Positions 8,261 through 16,606 of a stretch of DNA of 35,723 nt are shown here, piece after piece. The stretch covers positions 1 through 35,723 of the forward strand of contig CATYDM010000018.1 in the NCBI GenBank assembly GCA_958405195.1, written 5' to 3'. The position numbers were made by a program, and so were the translations under genes. Below the pieces are notes generated by a model. The model saw only the letters and a list, made by a program, of their open reading frames with translations, was not told the DNA's origin and ran no database searches. Positions within the stretch are counted from its first letter, which is position 1, and each line of letters starts with the position of its first letter. This stretch comes from an uncultured Collinsella sp. (GTDB taxonomy: Bacteria; Actinomycetota; Coriobacteriia; Coriobacteriales; Coriobacteriaceae).

Positions 8261-8490
8261 GTGGTCAAAAAACGCCAAATATGAGTACTGTTGCCAAGAT
8301 AGTCACATATGTTTTATGAGATTTGGGCTCCCTAGCGATATTCATTATCGCTAGGGAGCCCATTTTATTGAACCTATGGGGAATAACGTTGTCTTGCTTT
8401 TGGACAAATGGGGATTTCTGGCACTCGTTACAAGGAAATTTGCTACTACTAAATTGGTGACAGTACTCATATTTGGCATTTTTTGACCAC
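8261..8490. repeat. 230-bp element with 37-bp terminal inverted repeats (MITE-like)
   Basis: The ends 8261-8297 and 8454-8490 are inverted repeats matching at 34 of 37 bases; each begins GTGGTCAAAAAA and contains CCAAATATGAGTACTG. The centre holds a perfect 16-bp-stem hairpin (8325-8361). There is no protein-coding frame of substance. Just outside lie AGGGGTTAGCC (8241-8251) and AGGGGTTGCC (8491-8500), which might be a degenerate target duplication, although the left copy is 9 bases from the repeat end. The element fills most of the 354-base gap between folD and the dipeptidase gene. It looks like a non-autonomous mobile element or a dispersed palindromic repeat. Confidence 0.7.
8325..8370 (+). 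terminator. Strong central hairpin with T-rich tail
   Basis: GGGCTCCCTAGCGATA and its exact complement enclose a 5-base loop (TTCAT), followed by ATTTTATTG. It lies about 100 bases downstream of folD inside the inverted-repeat element and could end folD transcription in either orientation. Confidence 0.55.
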
Positions 8491-8577
8491 AGGGGTTGCC
8501 GGAGCTGTGGCTTCGCCCTTTTTGAGCCAAAGCGATACACTGTTGCCATTTAATTTCTTCGCTCAAGGAGGATGCGC

Positions 8578-10101
8578 ATGCCGTGCACAACGATTTTGGT
8601 TGGTAAGAACGCGAGCTACGACGGGTCGACGCTTGTCGCCCGCAATGAGGACTCGTCCAACGGGGTGTTTGAGCCCAAGCGCATGCGCGTGGTACATCCC
8701 GACGAGCAGCCGCGTGTCTACACGAGTGTCCTGAGCCACCTGACCATCGAGCTGCCCGACAACCCCATGCGCTACACGAGCGTCCCCGACGTCGTTCCCG
8801 GTCACGGCATTTGGGCCGAGGCCGGCTTCAACGAGCTCAATGTTGGCATGTCCGCAACCGAGACGCTCACCACCAACGAGCGCGTTCGCGGCGCCGATCC
8901 GCTCGTGGACTACGTGCCCGCCAAGGGCAACGAGGGTGAGGACGGCTATGTGCCGGCGCAGCCTGGTGGCCTGGGCGAGGAGGACATGGTGACCCTGGTC
9001 CTGCCGTATGCCAAGTCCGCCCGCGACGGCGTCCGTATCCTGGGCGACCTGCTCGAGCGCTACGGCACCTACGAGAACAACGGCATCGCCTTTAGCGACG
9101 TGGACGAGATCTGGTGGCTCGAGACCATCGGCGGCCATCACTGGATCGCCAAGCGCGTGCCCGACGACGCCTATGTGACCATGCCTAACCAGCTGGGTAT
9201 CGACAGCTTTGACCTGGACGACGCCGAGGGCGACCAGGCCGACCACATGTGTTCCGCCGACCTGCGCTCCTGGATGGCCGAGTGGCATCTGGACCTGACG
9301 CTGGGCGTCGAGGGCTACGGCTCGGCTGCGGTCTTTAACCCGCGCGAGGCCTTTGGCTCGCACAGCGACAGCGACCACGTCTACAACACGCCGCGCGCCT
9401 GGTACATGCAGCGCTGCCTCAACCCCAGTGACGTGTGGGATGGCCCCGACGCCGACTACACGCCCGAGAGCGACGATATCCCCTGGAGCCGCGTGCCCGA
9501 GCGTAAGGTGACCATCGAGGACATCAAGTACGTACTCTCGAGCCACTACCAGGGTACGGAGTACGACTGCTACGGCAGCAAGGGCACGCCCGCCACGCGC
9601 GGCGCCTATCGCCCCATCGGCATCAACCGCAACAGCCAGCTCGCCGTGCTGCAGCTGCGCCCCTATGCGCAGCCGGCCTATCGCGCCGTGCAGTGGATGG
9701 CGTTTGGCTCCAACTCGTTTAACGCGCTGGTTCCGCTGTACGCCAACGTCGAGACCATGCCCGAGTACTATGCCGACACGCAGGCTCGCGTAACGTCCGA
9801 AAACTTCTACTGGGCCAACCGCCTGATCGGCGCCCTGGCTGACGTCCGTTTCCATGAGTGCGGCCGCGCGGTCGAGGATTATCAGGAGAAGGTCGGTGGC
9901 ATGGGCCACAAGCAGATCCATGACGTCGACGCTGCCGTAGCCGCTCTGCCCGAGGTCGAGGTGCCTGCCGAGCTTGCACGCGCCAACGAGGCCTTTGCCG
10001 AGCGTGTTCGCGTGGAGACCGATGCCCTGCTGGGCAAGGTGCTCTACACCACGAGCTGCGCCATGAAGAACTCTTTCGCGATGAACGACAACGTGAGGTA
10101 G
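8578..10101 (+). CDS. pepD: C69 family dipeptidase (PepD-like Ntn hydrolase)
   Basis: A 507-residue peptidase of family C69/U34, which hydrolyses a broad range of dipeptides. The N-terminus reads MPCTTILVG: Cys3 is the expected N-terminal nucleophile exposed after removal of the first residues, and the following GSTLVARNEDS segment is typical of the family. There is no signal peptide, so a cytoplasmic location is likely. ATG at 8578 is chosen over ATG at 8572 because AAGGAGG abuts the latter and lies 6 bases before the former. The gene is codon-biased (GCC, CTG, GAG rich), which suggests high expression. It has no operon partner; the phasin-like gene starts 99 bases later behind a possible promoter of its own. 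Confidence 0.93.
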   Translation: MPCTTILVGKNASYDGSTLVARNEDSSNGVFEPKRMRVVHPDEQPRVYTSVLSHLTIELPDNPMRYTSVPDVVPGHGIWAEAGFNELNVGMSATETLTTNERVRGADPLVDYVPAKGNEGEDGYVPAQPGGLGEEDMVTLVLPYAKSARDGVRILGDLLERYGTYENNGIAFSDVDEIWWLETIGGHHWIAKRVPDDAYVTMPNQLGIDSFDLDDAEGDQADHMCSADLRSWMAEWHLDLTLGVEGYGSAAVFNPREAFGSHSDSDHVYNTPRAWYMQRCLNPSDVWDGPDADYTPESDDIPWSRVPERKVTIEDIKYVLSSHYQGTEYDCYGSKGTPATRGAYRPIGINRNSQLAVLQLRPYAQPAYRAVQWMAFGSNSFNALVPLYANVETMPEYYADTQARVTSENFYWANRLIGALADVRFHECGRAVEDYQEKVGGMGHKQIHDVDAAVAALPEVEVPAELARANEAFAERVRVETDALLGKVLYTTSCAMKNSFAMNDNVR

Positions 10102-10135
10102 GGATTTCCCGTCGATCGAATAGCGCTAAAACGCT

Positions 10136-10164
10136 TTGTCGCTTTCGCTCAATCTTGGGTACAA
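10136..10164 (+). promoter_or_regulatory. Possible promoter of the phasin-like/ABC1 kinase operon
   Basis: TTGTCG (10136-10141) and GTACAA (10159-10164) are 17 bases apart, with a TG just upstream of the second hexamer. The -10 match is poor, so this is tentative. Confidence 0.3.
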
Positions 10165-10200
10165 GAACGCCAATGCAGTTGTTTGTGATTGGAGACAACC

Positions 10201-10617
10201 ATGGTTATGAAACTCGATCAGCTTGTTAACGGCGCCATTAACGTGGGCTTTGGCGCTGCCGCCGTTGCTGTCGAAGGCGGCAAGAAGGTCCTCGACGACC
10301 TTAACACCAAGGGCGAGCAGGTCCGCAAGGACACCGCCACCCCCGATATCGCCCGCAGTGTGTCCGATATGTTCGAGCAGGCCGGCGGTACCATCTCCGA
10401 TCTGACCGAGCGCTTGGGTACGCAGGGCGAGACCGCGGCCCAGCGCGTGCTCGACGAGCTTATCCTTGCCCGTGTCCGCGTCATGACCGCCCCCGAGCGC
10501 ACGGCCTTCTTGGCCCATGTGCGCGACATCGTCGATTCGGTCGAGGACAACGTGACCTCGGTGCCCGTTGAGTCCGTTGAGCCCGACGATGCGAAGGATA
10601 CCGAAGAGGCCGAGTAG
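10201..10617 (+). CDS. Phasin-like helical protein
   Basis: A 138-residue protein, helical throughout: an N-terminal Ala/Gly/Val-rich amphipathic helix (VNGAINVGFGAAAVAVEG), a charged central helix, and an acidic C-terminal tail. This resembles phasin-family proteins (polyhydroxyalkanoate granule or regulator type), but no polymer synthesis gene is present. ATG at 10201 is chosen because GGAG lies 6 bases before it; upstream TTG is rejected. The ABC1 kinase gene starts 8 bases after the stop, so the two form an operon. I infer a partner or accessory role for the kinase, comparable in position (not sequence) to UbiJ beside UbiB in proteobacteria. Confidence 0.7.
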   Translation: MVMKLDQLVNGAINVGFGAAAVAVEGGKKVLDDLNTKGEQVRKDTATPDIARSVSDMFEQAGGTISDLTERLGTQGETAAQRVLDELILARVRVMTAPERTAFLAHVRDIVDSVEDNVTSVPVESVEPDDAKDTEEAE

Positions 10618-10625
10618 CAGCGCAG

Positions 10626-12389
10626 ATGGCAGATTCCACCACCGATTACAACAATCTAGATCCTCTGGGTGACGAGGCGGCGGTTGTCGATGAGGTCGAC
10701 GCCGTCGTCTCGGGCGCTCGCAAGAAGCCGCGCGCTGTCGATATGGTGCCCGAGGAGCCCGACGCGATGGCGCCGGACGAGGAATACCAGCTCACGCCGG
10801 CGGGTCGTCGCGAACGCATCGGGCAGATTGTTCGCCTGGTCAAAAAGTACCGCGTGTGGGATAACCTCACGCCGGTTCGTTTGCGCCGCCTGCTCGAGGA
10901 ACTCGGCCCCATGTTCGTCAAGATGGGGCAGATTCTGGCCAACCGGTCCGAGATTCTGCCGCAACGCTTTTGCGACGAGCTGCGTCGTCTGCGCTCCGAC
11001 GTGGAGCCGGTGCCGTACGAGGTAGTGCTCCGCTGCTTGGAAGAGGAATACGGCTTGCGCCTGGGGGAGATGTTCGATGCGATCGACCCCAATCCGCTTG
11101 GTAGCGCATCGCTCGCGCAGGTGCACCGCGCTCGTCTGGTGACGGGCGAGGACGTGGCCGTCAAGGTGCAGCGCCCCGGTGCGCAGCAGGTTATGGCGCA
11201 GGACATCGATATCATCCGCTCGGTGGTGCGTATCGTTTCCAAGTTCGTCAACACCGATCAATTCGTTGACCTGCACGGCGTGGTCGAGGAGCTGTGGACC
11301 TCGTTTCGCGAGGAGACCAACTTTTTGGCCGAGGCCCAAAACCTCAATGACTTTTACGAGTTCCATAAGAGCGTTCATGGCGTGACGTGCCCTAAATCCT
11401 ATCTGGACCTGTGCACCGAGCACGTGGTGGTTATGGACTACGTCGACGGCATTTCGATCGCCGATCCTGAACGCTTGGTGGCCGAGGGCTATGACCTGGA
11501 AAAGATCGGCTCGGCGATTGTCGAGGACTATTCGACGCAGGTGCTCGACGACGGCTTTTTCCATGCCGACCCGCATGCGGGAAATATCATCCTCAAGGAC
11601 GGCATCGTTTACTTTATCGACTTGGGCATGGTCGGACGCATGTCGAGCCACGACCGCGGTATCGTCAAGGACATGATTTTCGCCGTGGCCGAGGGTGACG
11701 TGCCCAAGCTCAAGGATTCGCTCATGCGCTTCGCCGTGACGCGTGGCGACTCGGCTGAGCTCGATCATTCGGCCTTTTTGTCCGATTTGGACTTTATCGT
11801 GGCTGACTTTGCGGGCCTTGACCTGAAGGATCTGGATATCGGCGAGTTTTTGACTTCGCTGCTCAATCTGGCGCGCAAAAATGACGTTGAGCTGCCGAGC
11901 GTGGTCACGATGTTCGCCCGCGGCATGGTGACGCTCGAGGGCCTGTTGACCGAGTACATGCCCAACGTCAACATGATCCAGATCATCCAGACGCACATCA
12001 AAAACGAAAAGAGCACCTACGCCCGCATGCGCGAGATGAGCCGCGACTTTGCAGCGAGCAGTTATCGCGCGGCGAAGGGCTCACTCGAGGCGGCCGAGTA
12101 TCTGGGCTTGGCTTCGCGCATGCTCACACGCGGCCAGCTTAAGGTGAACACGCAGATCATGAGCAGCGATAAGGCGCTGCGACAGCTGGGCGGAATTATC
12201 GACCGTATGTCGATGGCAATTGTGATCGCCGGTCTGTTTATCGGTTCGTCGGTGGTGTACTACGCGCGCATCGAGCCGGTTGTGTTTGGTATCCCGGTCA
12301 TTGGCTTTATGGGCTACGTGAGCGCGCTGGTGCTGGCGCTTATGCTGGGCCGCAATATCTGGCTCAACAGCCACGGCGGCAAGCACTAG
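10626..12389 (+). CDS. ABC1/UbiB/AarF family atypical kinase
   Basis: A 587-residue member of the ABC1 (UbiB/COQ8) family, atypical kinase/ATPases linked to isoprenoid-lipid and quinone metabolism. Seen in order: a variable acidic N-terminus (1-65), the signature KMGQILANRSE, the Ala/Ser-rich nucleotide loop LGSASLAQVH, the ATP-binding lysine in VAVKVQRP, EETNFLAEAQN, the catalytic HADPHAGNI and metal-binding FIDLGMVG, and two C-terminal membrane segments (about 535-580), so it is membrane-anchored with a cytosolic kinase domain. No ribosome binding site is obvious before ATG 10626, which fits coupling to the phasin-like gene 8 bases upstream. Since anaerobes of this group would make menaquinone rather than ubiquinone, the substrate is open. 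Confidence 0.93.
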   Translation: MADSTTDYNNLDPLGDEAAVVDEVDAVVSGARKKPRAVDMVPEEPDAMAPDEEYQLTPAGRRERIGQIVRLVKKYRVWDNLTPVRLRRLLEELGPMFVKMGQILANRSEILPQRFCDELRRLRSDVEPVPYEVVLRCLEEEYGLRLGEMFDAIDPNPLGSASLAQVHRARLVTGEDVAVKVQRPGAQQVMAQDIDIIRSVVRIVSKFVNTDQFVDLHGVVEELWTSFREETNFLAEAQNLNDFYEFHKSVHGVTCPKSYLDLCTEHVVVMDYVDGISIADPERLVAEGYDLEKIGSAIVEDYSTQVLDDGFFHADPHAGNIILKDGIVYFIDLGMVGRMSSHDRGIVKDMIFAVAEGDVPKLKDSLMRFAVTRGDSAELDHSAFLSDLDFIVADFAGLDLKDLDIGEFLTSLLNLARKNDVELPSVVTMFARGMVTLEGLLTEYMPNVNMIQIIQTHIKNEKSTYARMREMSRDFAASSYRAAKGSLEAAEYLGLASRMLTRGQLKVNTQIMSSDKALRQLGGIIDRMSMAIVIAGLFIGSSVVYYARIEPVVFGIPVIGFMGYVSALVLALMLGRNIWLNSHGGKH

Positions 12390-12440
12390 AGGCTGCGACC
12401 GTCACCGCATTTTCCTTTCGCAAACAATAGCTTTTACCTT

Positions 12441-12468
12441 GGGCTTCGCCTGCGTGCGAGGCCCTTTT
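12441..12468 (+). terminator. Terminator of the ABC1 kinase operon
   Basis: A 9-bp stem (GGGCTTCGC with GCGAGGCCC, one G-U pair) and a 6-base loop are followed by TTTT. It lies 52 bases after the kinase stop codon and before the riboswitch promoter. Confidence 0.7.
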
Positions 12469-12481
12469 GCGTGATAGCATA

Positions 12482-12509
12482 TTGACGGTTTTAATCGATG
12501 GCCTAGATG
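12482..12509 (+). promoter_or_regulatory. Candidate promoter of the B12-riboswitch transcript
   Basis: TTGACG (12482-12487) and TAGATG (12504-12509) lie 16 bases apart, directly after the kinase terminator and just before the aptamer. Confidence 0.45.
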
Positions 12510-12514
12510 GTGGT

Positions 12515-12690
12515 GCGGAGACGCACGAATGCGCGGTTTTCCTGCGCGTTTGGGAGAATCGGGGTGCAAGTCCCCGGCTGTACCAGTAACCGTAATTCCT
12601 CTTGGCTCGGGATGTTCGCGTCGCAGATCGGACGGCGCGCCTGAGCCGTTAAGGTTAAGTCGGATCGCCTCCCATCTTGCATGCGGCTGC
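12515..12690 (+). promoter_or_regulatory. Cobalamin riboswitch
   Basis: The conserved core GGTGCAAGTCC, then GGCTGTACCAGTAACCGTAA (about 12561-12595), matches the cobalamin aptamer pattern GGTGaAAatCC...GCTGaCCCGCAACTGTAA. The 3' B12-box-like AGTCGGATCGCC lies at 12659-12669, and GGGAG (12552-12556) can pair with CTCCC (12669-12673) to close the core. The boundaries are approximate. A further 130 bases lead to the start codon at 12821; I cannot assign the expression platform. By family precedent, adenosyl- or methyl-cobalamin binding should lower expression of the downstream genes, so they would be induced when B12 is scarce. Confidence 0.88.
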
Positions 12691-12820
12691 GGCGTATGCC
12701 GCCGTTGTGCATAGGGCTCTGGAGGGAAGGGGGACCCCGATGGGGGAACTCGAGCGCAACATGCGCGATGACGTGGGGCAGCCTCAAGGCAACGCTCCAA
12801 GTACAGACAGTAGGAGACAA

Positions 12821-15800
12821 ATGGATATGTTTGTGGACGAGCGCCAGCGCGTCTCGCATCGCCGTGGCGCAATTGCGCGCGGCGTAGCCAAGCGCGGCCT
12901 GGTGGCATTCCTGGCCTTCGCGATGGCCTTTAGCACCACGCCGTCTCAGCTGTGGGCCGAGGGCGCCGAGGGCATTGCCGAGGCTGTGGCTCAGGCTGCG
13001 ACGCCGGGCGAGGACGCAGCGCTTGCGGGCGGTACCGCTGAGCAGAGCGGCGCCGAGGTTTCGGATTCCGAGGGCGCACCTGCAGCTAGTGCAGCCATAA
13101 CAGAGGCGGCAACTGGCGACGAAGGCTCGACGACGGGGGAGAGCCCTGCCACGAGCGAGCAGTCTTCGACGGCATCCGCTGGCCAAGCAGGATCTGCCGC
13201 CGCGGCTGCCGTCCAGACAGAGAACCCGACAGAAACCGGCGATGTCGCCAAGAAGCAAGTCGAGGTTTCGTTCTCGATTATCGGCACCGATGCCGACGGC
13301 AAGGCTCAGACCTGGGTGGCACCTACGCAGCTCAAGCTCGACGAGGGCGCGACGGCTGCGGATGCCTTCATTAAGCTGCAGGAGAAGACGGGCTTCAAGG
13401 CGAAGTACGATCCGAACACGGCATACGGTTTCTACCTCGAAAGCATCACATCCCCGAGCGATGGCCGCACGCTTGCCTACGATCCGACGACCCATGCCTA
13501 CTGGCAGCTGTTCGTCGACGGCGCGTCTTCCTCGGTTGGCGCGAGCAGCGTCAAGCTTACCCAGGGGCAGAAGATTGAGTTTGCCTATACGGCTGGTAGC
13601 TCGTCCCCTGTCGTTAAGGACCAGGTTGCCGCAAATGTGACCGTCATTGGTCGCGATGCCCAGGGCAAGACTCAGACCTGGGTCGATAACGCGCAGTATG
13701 TGGTGACGTCCGGCTCGAGCGCACTTGACCTTACGAAGGTCGCGCTTGAGGCGAATGGCATCGACGCCGTTGCTGCGGGCTCCTTCATTCTGAGCCTTAA
13801 GTACAACGGTGTTGAACTGGGTACGCCCCAAGATTATTCGACCTATTGGCAGCTGTTCATCAACGGCAAGTCGAGTGACTATACGGCGGACAATGTCACC
13901 ATCCATGTTGGCGATACCGTCACGTGGTTCTACGGTGGCTGGGGCGACCAGCTGCCCTCTGATTCCGTTCATGCTTCCGTTCAGGTGCTTGGTAAGGACA
14001 AGGACGGCAAGCAGCAGATTTGGGCTTCGACGGGCCAGACGAGTCTCAAGGCAGGCTCTACTGCCAAGGATCTCCTTGAGCAGACCGGCCTTACTCTCGA
14101 TGCTGGCGAATCGTCTTGGGGCTGGTTCCTCAACGGCATTACTTCGCCGTTTGATGGTAAGTCCTATGGCTGGGATGCTGCGACCAAGAGCTATTGGCGC
14201 TTCTACGTAAATGGCAAGTTCGCCGACGTTGGCGCCGGTGCCTACAAGCTCCAGGAGGGTGACGCCGTCACCTTTATGTATGGTGCTGACGCCGATGCCC
14301 TCCCCGGTCAGGTGCTTGGATCCGCCGATGTTATCGGTCCCGATGTCAACGGGAACAATACGCGTTGGGGCACGGCAAGCAATGTTTCTCTGCCCGAAGG
14401 CTCCACGGCCCAGAACCTTATTGAGGCAGTTCTGAAGGCCAAGGGCGTTGCGTACAACGGCTCCCAGAGTGGTGAGTACTGGTTCCTGAATTCCATTACT
14501 TCGCCGTTCGATCACAAGCCGTATGGTTGGGATGCTGCGACCAATAAATATTGGCATCTGTATATCAACGGAGAGCCCTCCTTACTTTGCGCCAATCAGA
14601 TTACGCTCAAGAGCGGCGATAAGGTCACGCTTGCCTATACCACCGATAATTCGCCCATGCCCGATCCCGACAAGATTGTCGTGGATCCGAGCGCGACGAC
14701 TCCTGATTGGGATGCCGAGTGGGCCGGCTACGGCAACAGTGGCAACGGTTCGACCGTAACGGATGCCAAGACGCCTGCGCAGGCCGCCGGTCTTAAGTGG
14801 GCCTTCGATTGGAAGGCCGAGTCTGGTCAGCAGTATGCCAACTGCAGCGAGCCTGTCATCGCTAACGGCTTTGTGTACATCGCGACCGAGAACGAGCTCA
14901 TTAAGATCGATTCGTCCACGGGCAAAAAGGTTGCCTCTGCGCCGCTTGCCTCCAAGGTGAGCTATACCTCTCGTCCGATCTATACCAATGGCCTTATCAT
15001 CGTTCCGCTCAACGGCGGCGCGGTCCAGGCGATTACTGCAGACAAGCTGATCTGCAAGTGGCTGACGCCTGGTTTGACGGACTTGACGCAGAGCTCCTGC
15101 ACCGTCGTTTCGGACGGCGAGTACGTCTATGTAGGCACGGCTGATGGGAAGAAATACGTCAACGGTTCCTTTACGCGCATCAAGATCGCCACAGGCGAAG
15201 TCTCTTGGCAGAACATCGACGCAGCTGAGGGCTATTATTGGACTGGCGCTGCCCTGACGGATAAGTACGCCATCGTCCCCACGAGCGCAGGTACGCTTAA
15301 GTGCATTGATAAGGCAACGGGTGATGTCGTTTCGACCATGAAGCTCGGCGTCCTTGCGAACGCTGACTGCGTCGCCGATCCGTCCAATGGCTCGACCTTC
15401 TATCAGATGACGCACGACGGAAAGCTCCATGTGATTTCGCTTTCGGCGAAGGGCGTGCTGAGCGAGCAGAAGACGGTCGACCTGGGTCTTACGAATAACA
15501 TGAGCGCCCCGGCGGTGTCTGGCGACAACTTGATTGTCGGTGGGCAGACGGCTACTGGATCTGCTCTGGTTCTCTATAATCTGAAGACCGGTAAGACCAC
15601 GATGGTCACCGCTGCTGACGGTAAAGAACTACCGGCCGGATTTAACGGTATTGCTGCTACTCCGCTGGTGAGTGTTCAGGGCGGCAAAACCTATGTGTAC
15701 TTCACCGTTAATAGCGCGGATAGCAAGGACTACGTCAGCTACTCTGCTGGTGGTGGGGTGTATCGCTATACGCTCGGCGATGCAGAGGCGACGCAGATTT

Positions 15801-16606
15801 ATGATGCGGCTGGCCATTACCAGCACTGTGACTCTCCGGTCATTGCCGATGCATCTGGCAACCTGTACTACATCAATGACTCGGGCACGCTGTTCAAGCT
15901 TGGGGCCGTTGAGTCTTGGACGGTTGCCTTTAATTCCAACGGCGGGTCTGCTTGCGACACTAAGTTTGTTGCTACGTCCGATGGCAAGCTGGTCAAGCCG
16001 GCCGATCCGATGCGCGATGGCTACACTTTCGGCGGTTGGTATACCGATGAGCCTTGTACGCAGGCGTACGACTTCAGTACGCCGGTGACGGCCGACCTGA
16101 CGTTGTATGCCAAGTGGACCAAGAATGCCGTTAACCCTGGCGGTAATGGCGGTTCTGGCACTAATGGTGGCAACGGTGGCGCTGGCAACGGTTCCGGTGC
16201 TGGCGCTGGCACTGGCACTGGCACGGGCTCCGGCTCCGGCACGAAGGGCCAGCAGGCTGGCGGCGCTGTCGCCCCGGGTCATAAGCCGACGACCAAGACG
16301 ACGGTGTCGACCAAGACCGAGACCAAGGACAACAAGTCCGACAAGAAGGACTCCGATAAGTCCGATAGGAAGTCTGACAAGAAGTCTGACAAGAAGGACG
16401 GCAAGTCCGACAAGAAGTCCGATTTCAAGTCCGATACGGGTGCTGTTTCCACGACCACTGCTAAGAAGTCCTCTAGTGCTTCCGAGCAGGAGACTGGCGC
16501 CAATCCGCTCGCCATCGTTGGCATCGCCGCCGGCGTGATTGGCCTCGCGCTCATCGCCGTCTTCGTGCTGACCAAGCGCGGCAAGGGTGACGGTAATGCC
16601 CGATAG
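12821..16606 (+). CDS. Surface protein: four DUF4430 domains, PQQ-like propeller, InlB repeat, membrane anchor
   Basis: A 1261-residue exported protein. ATG at 12821 is chosen because TAGGAG lies 5 bases before it and it opens a signal peptide (RRGAIAR..., hydrophobic core to ~46); the frame upstream to 12677 runs into the riboswitch. Domains: Ala/Ser/Thr-rich linker (50-145); four DUF4430/transcobalamin C-terminal-like domains (~146-258, 269-373, 383-488, 500-608), each with a YW(Q/R/H)(L/F)(F/Y)(V/I)(D/N)G core; PQQ-like beta-propeller (~627-1035); one InlB-type repeat (~1037-1105, GYTFGGWYTDE); Gly-rich and then KSDKK-type repeats; and a C-terminal membrane helix (~1227-1250) with a basic tail but no LPXTG. 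Its B12 riboswitch and transcobalamin-like domains suggest corrinoid binding at the surface (inference). Confidence 0.9.
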   Translation: MDMFVDERQRVSHRRGAIARGVAKRGLVAFLAFAMAFSTTPSQLWAEGAEGIAEAVAQAATPGEDAALAGGTAEQSGAEVSDSEGAPAASAAITEAATGDEGSTTGESPATSEQSSTASAGQAGSAAAAAVQTENPTETGDVAKKQVEVSFSIIGTDADGKAQTWVAPTQLKLDEGATAADAFIKLQEKTGFKAKYDPNTAYGFYLESITSPSDGRTLAYDPTTHAYWQLFVDGASSSVGASSVKLTQGQKIEFAYTAGSSSPVVKDQVAANVTVIGRDAQGKTQTWVDNAQYVVTSGSSALDLTKVALEANGIDAVAAGSFILSLKYNGVELGTPQDYSTYWQLFINGKSSDYTADNVTIHVGDTVTWFYGGWGDQLPSDSVHASVQVLGKDKDGKQQIWASTGQTSLKAGSTAKDLLEQTGLTLDAGESSWGWFLNGITSPFDGKSYGWDAATKSYWRFYVNGKFADVGAGAYKLQEGDAVTFMYGADADALPGQVLGSADVIGPDVNGNNTRWGTASNVSLPEGSTAQNLIEAVLKAKGVAYNGSQSGEYWFLNSITSPFDHKPYGWDAATNKYWHLYINGEPSLLCANQITLKSGDKVTLAYTTDNSPMPDPDKIVVDPSATTPDWDAEWAGYGNSGNGSTVTDAKTPAQAAGLKWAFDWKAESGQQYANCSEPVIANGFVYIATENELIKIDSSTGKKVASAPLASKVSYTSRPIYTNGLIIVPLNGGAVQAITADKLICKWLTPGLTDLTQSSCTVVSDGEYVYVGTADGKKYVNGSFTRIKIATGEVSWQNIDAAEGYYWTGAALTDKYAIVPTSAGTLKCIDKATGDVVSTMKLGVLANADCVADPSNGSTFYQMTHDGKLHVISLSAKGVLSEQKTVDLGLTNNMSAPAVSGDNLIVGGQTATGSALVLYNLKTGKTTMVTAADGKELPAGFNGIAATPLVSVQGGKTYVYFTVNSADSKDYVSYSAGGGVYRYTLGDAEATQIYDAAGHYQHCDSPVIADASGNLYYINDSGTLFKLGAVESWTVAFNSNGGSACDTKFVATSDGKLVKPADPMRDGYTFGGWYTDEPCTQAYDFSTPVTADLTLYAKWTKNAVNPGGNGGSGTNGGNGGAGNGSGAGAGTGTGTGSGSGTKGQQAGGAVAPGHKPTTKTTVSTKTETKDNKSDKKDSDKSDRKSDKKSDKKDGKSDKKSDFKSDTGAVSTTTAKKSSSASEQETGANPLAIVGIAAGVIGLALIAVFVLTKRGKGDGNAR

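Noticed and set aside
8563..9921. Long minus-strand frame (452 codons) opposite the C69 dipeptidase
   Set aside because: It mirrors the high-GC codon bias of a real gene with an N-terminal Cys nucleophile; its product is low-complexity (Val/Gly/His/Ala rich) and has no ribosome site.
10121..10136. Terminator after the C69 dipeptidase gene
   Set aside because: AGCG-CTAAAA-CGCT is a 4-bp stem with hardly any T-run, too weak to call.
10656..11996. Long minus-strand frame (446 codons) opposite the ABC1 kinase
   Set aside because: Antisense shadow of a gene with clear kinase motifs; the composition is not protein-like.
12677..12820. N-terminal extension of the large DUF4430 protein into the leader
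   Set aside because: It would start next to the B12 box and precede the signal peptide by 48 residues; ATG 12821 has a strong ribosome site and opens directly into the signal sequence.
12503..14557. Minus-strand frame of 684 codons opposite the DUF4430 gene and riboswitch
   Set aside because: It covers the riboswitch and signal-peptide region antisense and shows Arg/Gly/Leu-rich repetition without domains; the plus strand carries recognisable domains.
16500..16606. Sortase LPXTG anchor at the end of the large DUF4430 protein
   Set aside because: There is a hydrophobic helix and basic tail but no LPXTG-like motif before it; the nearest piece is EQETG. It is called a membrane anchor instead.
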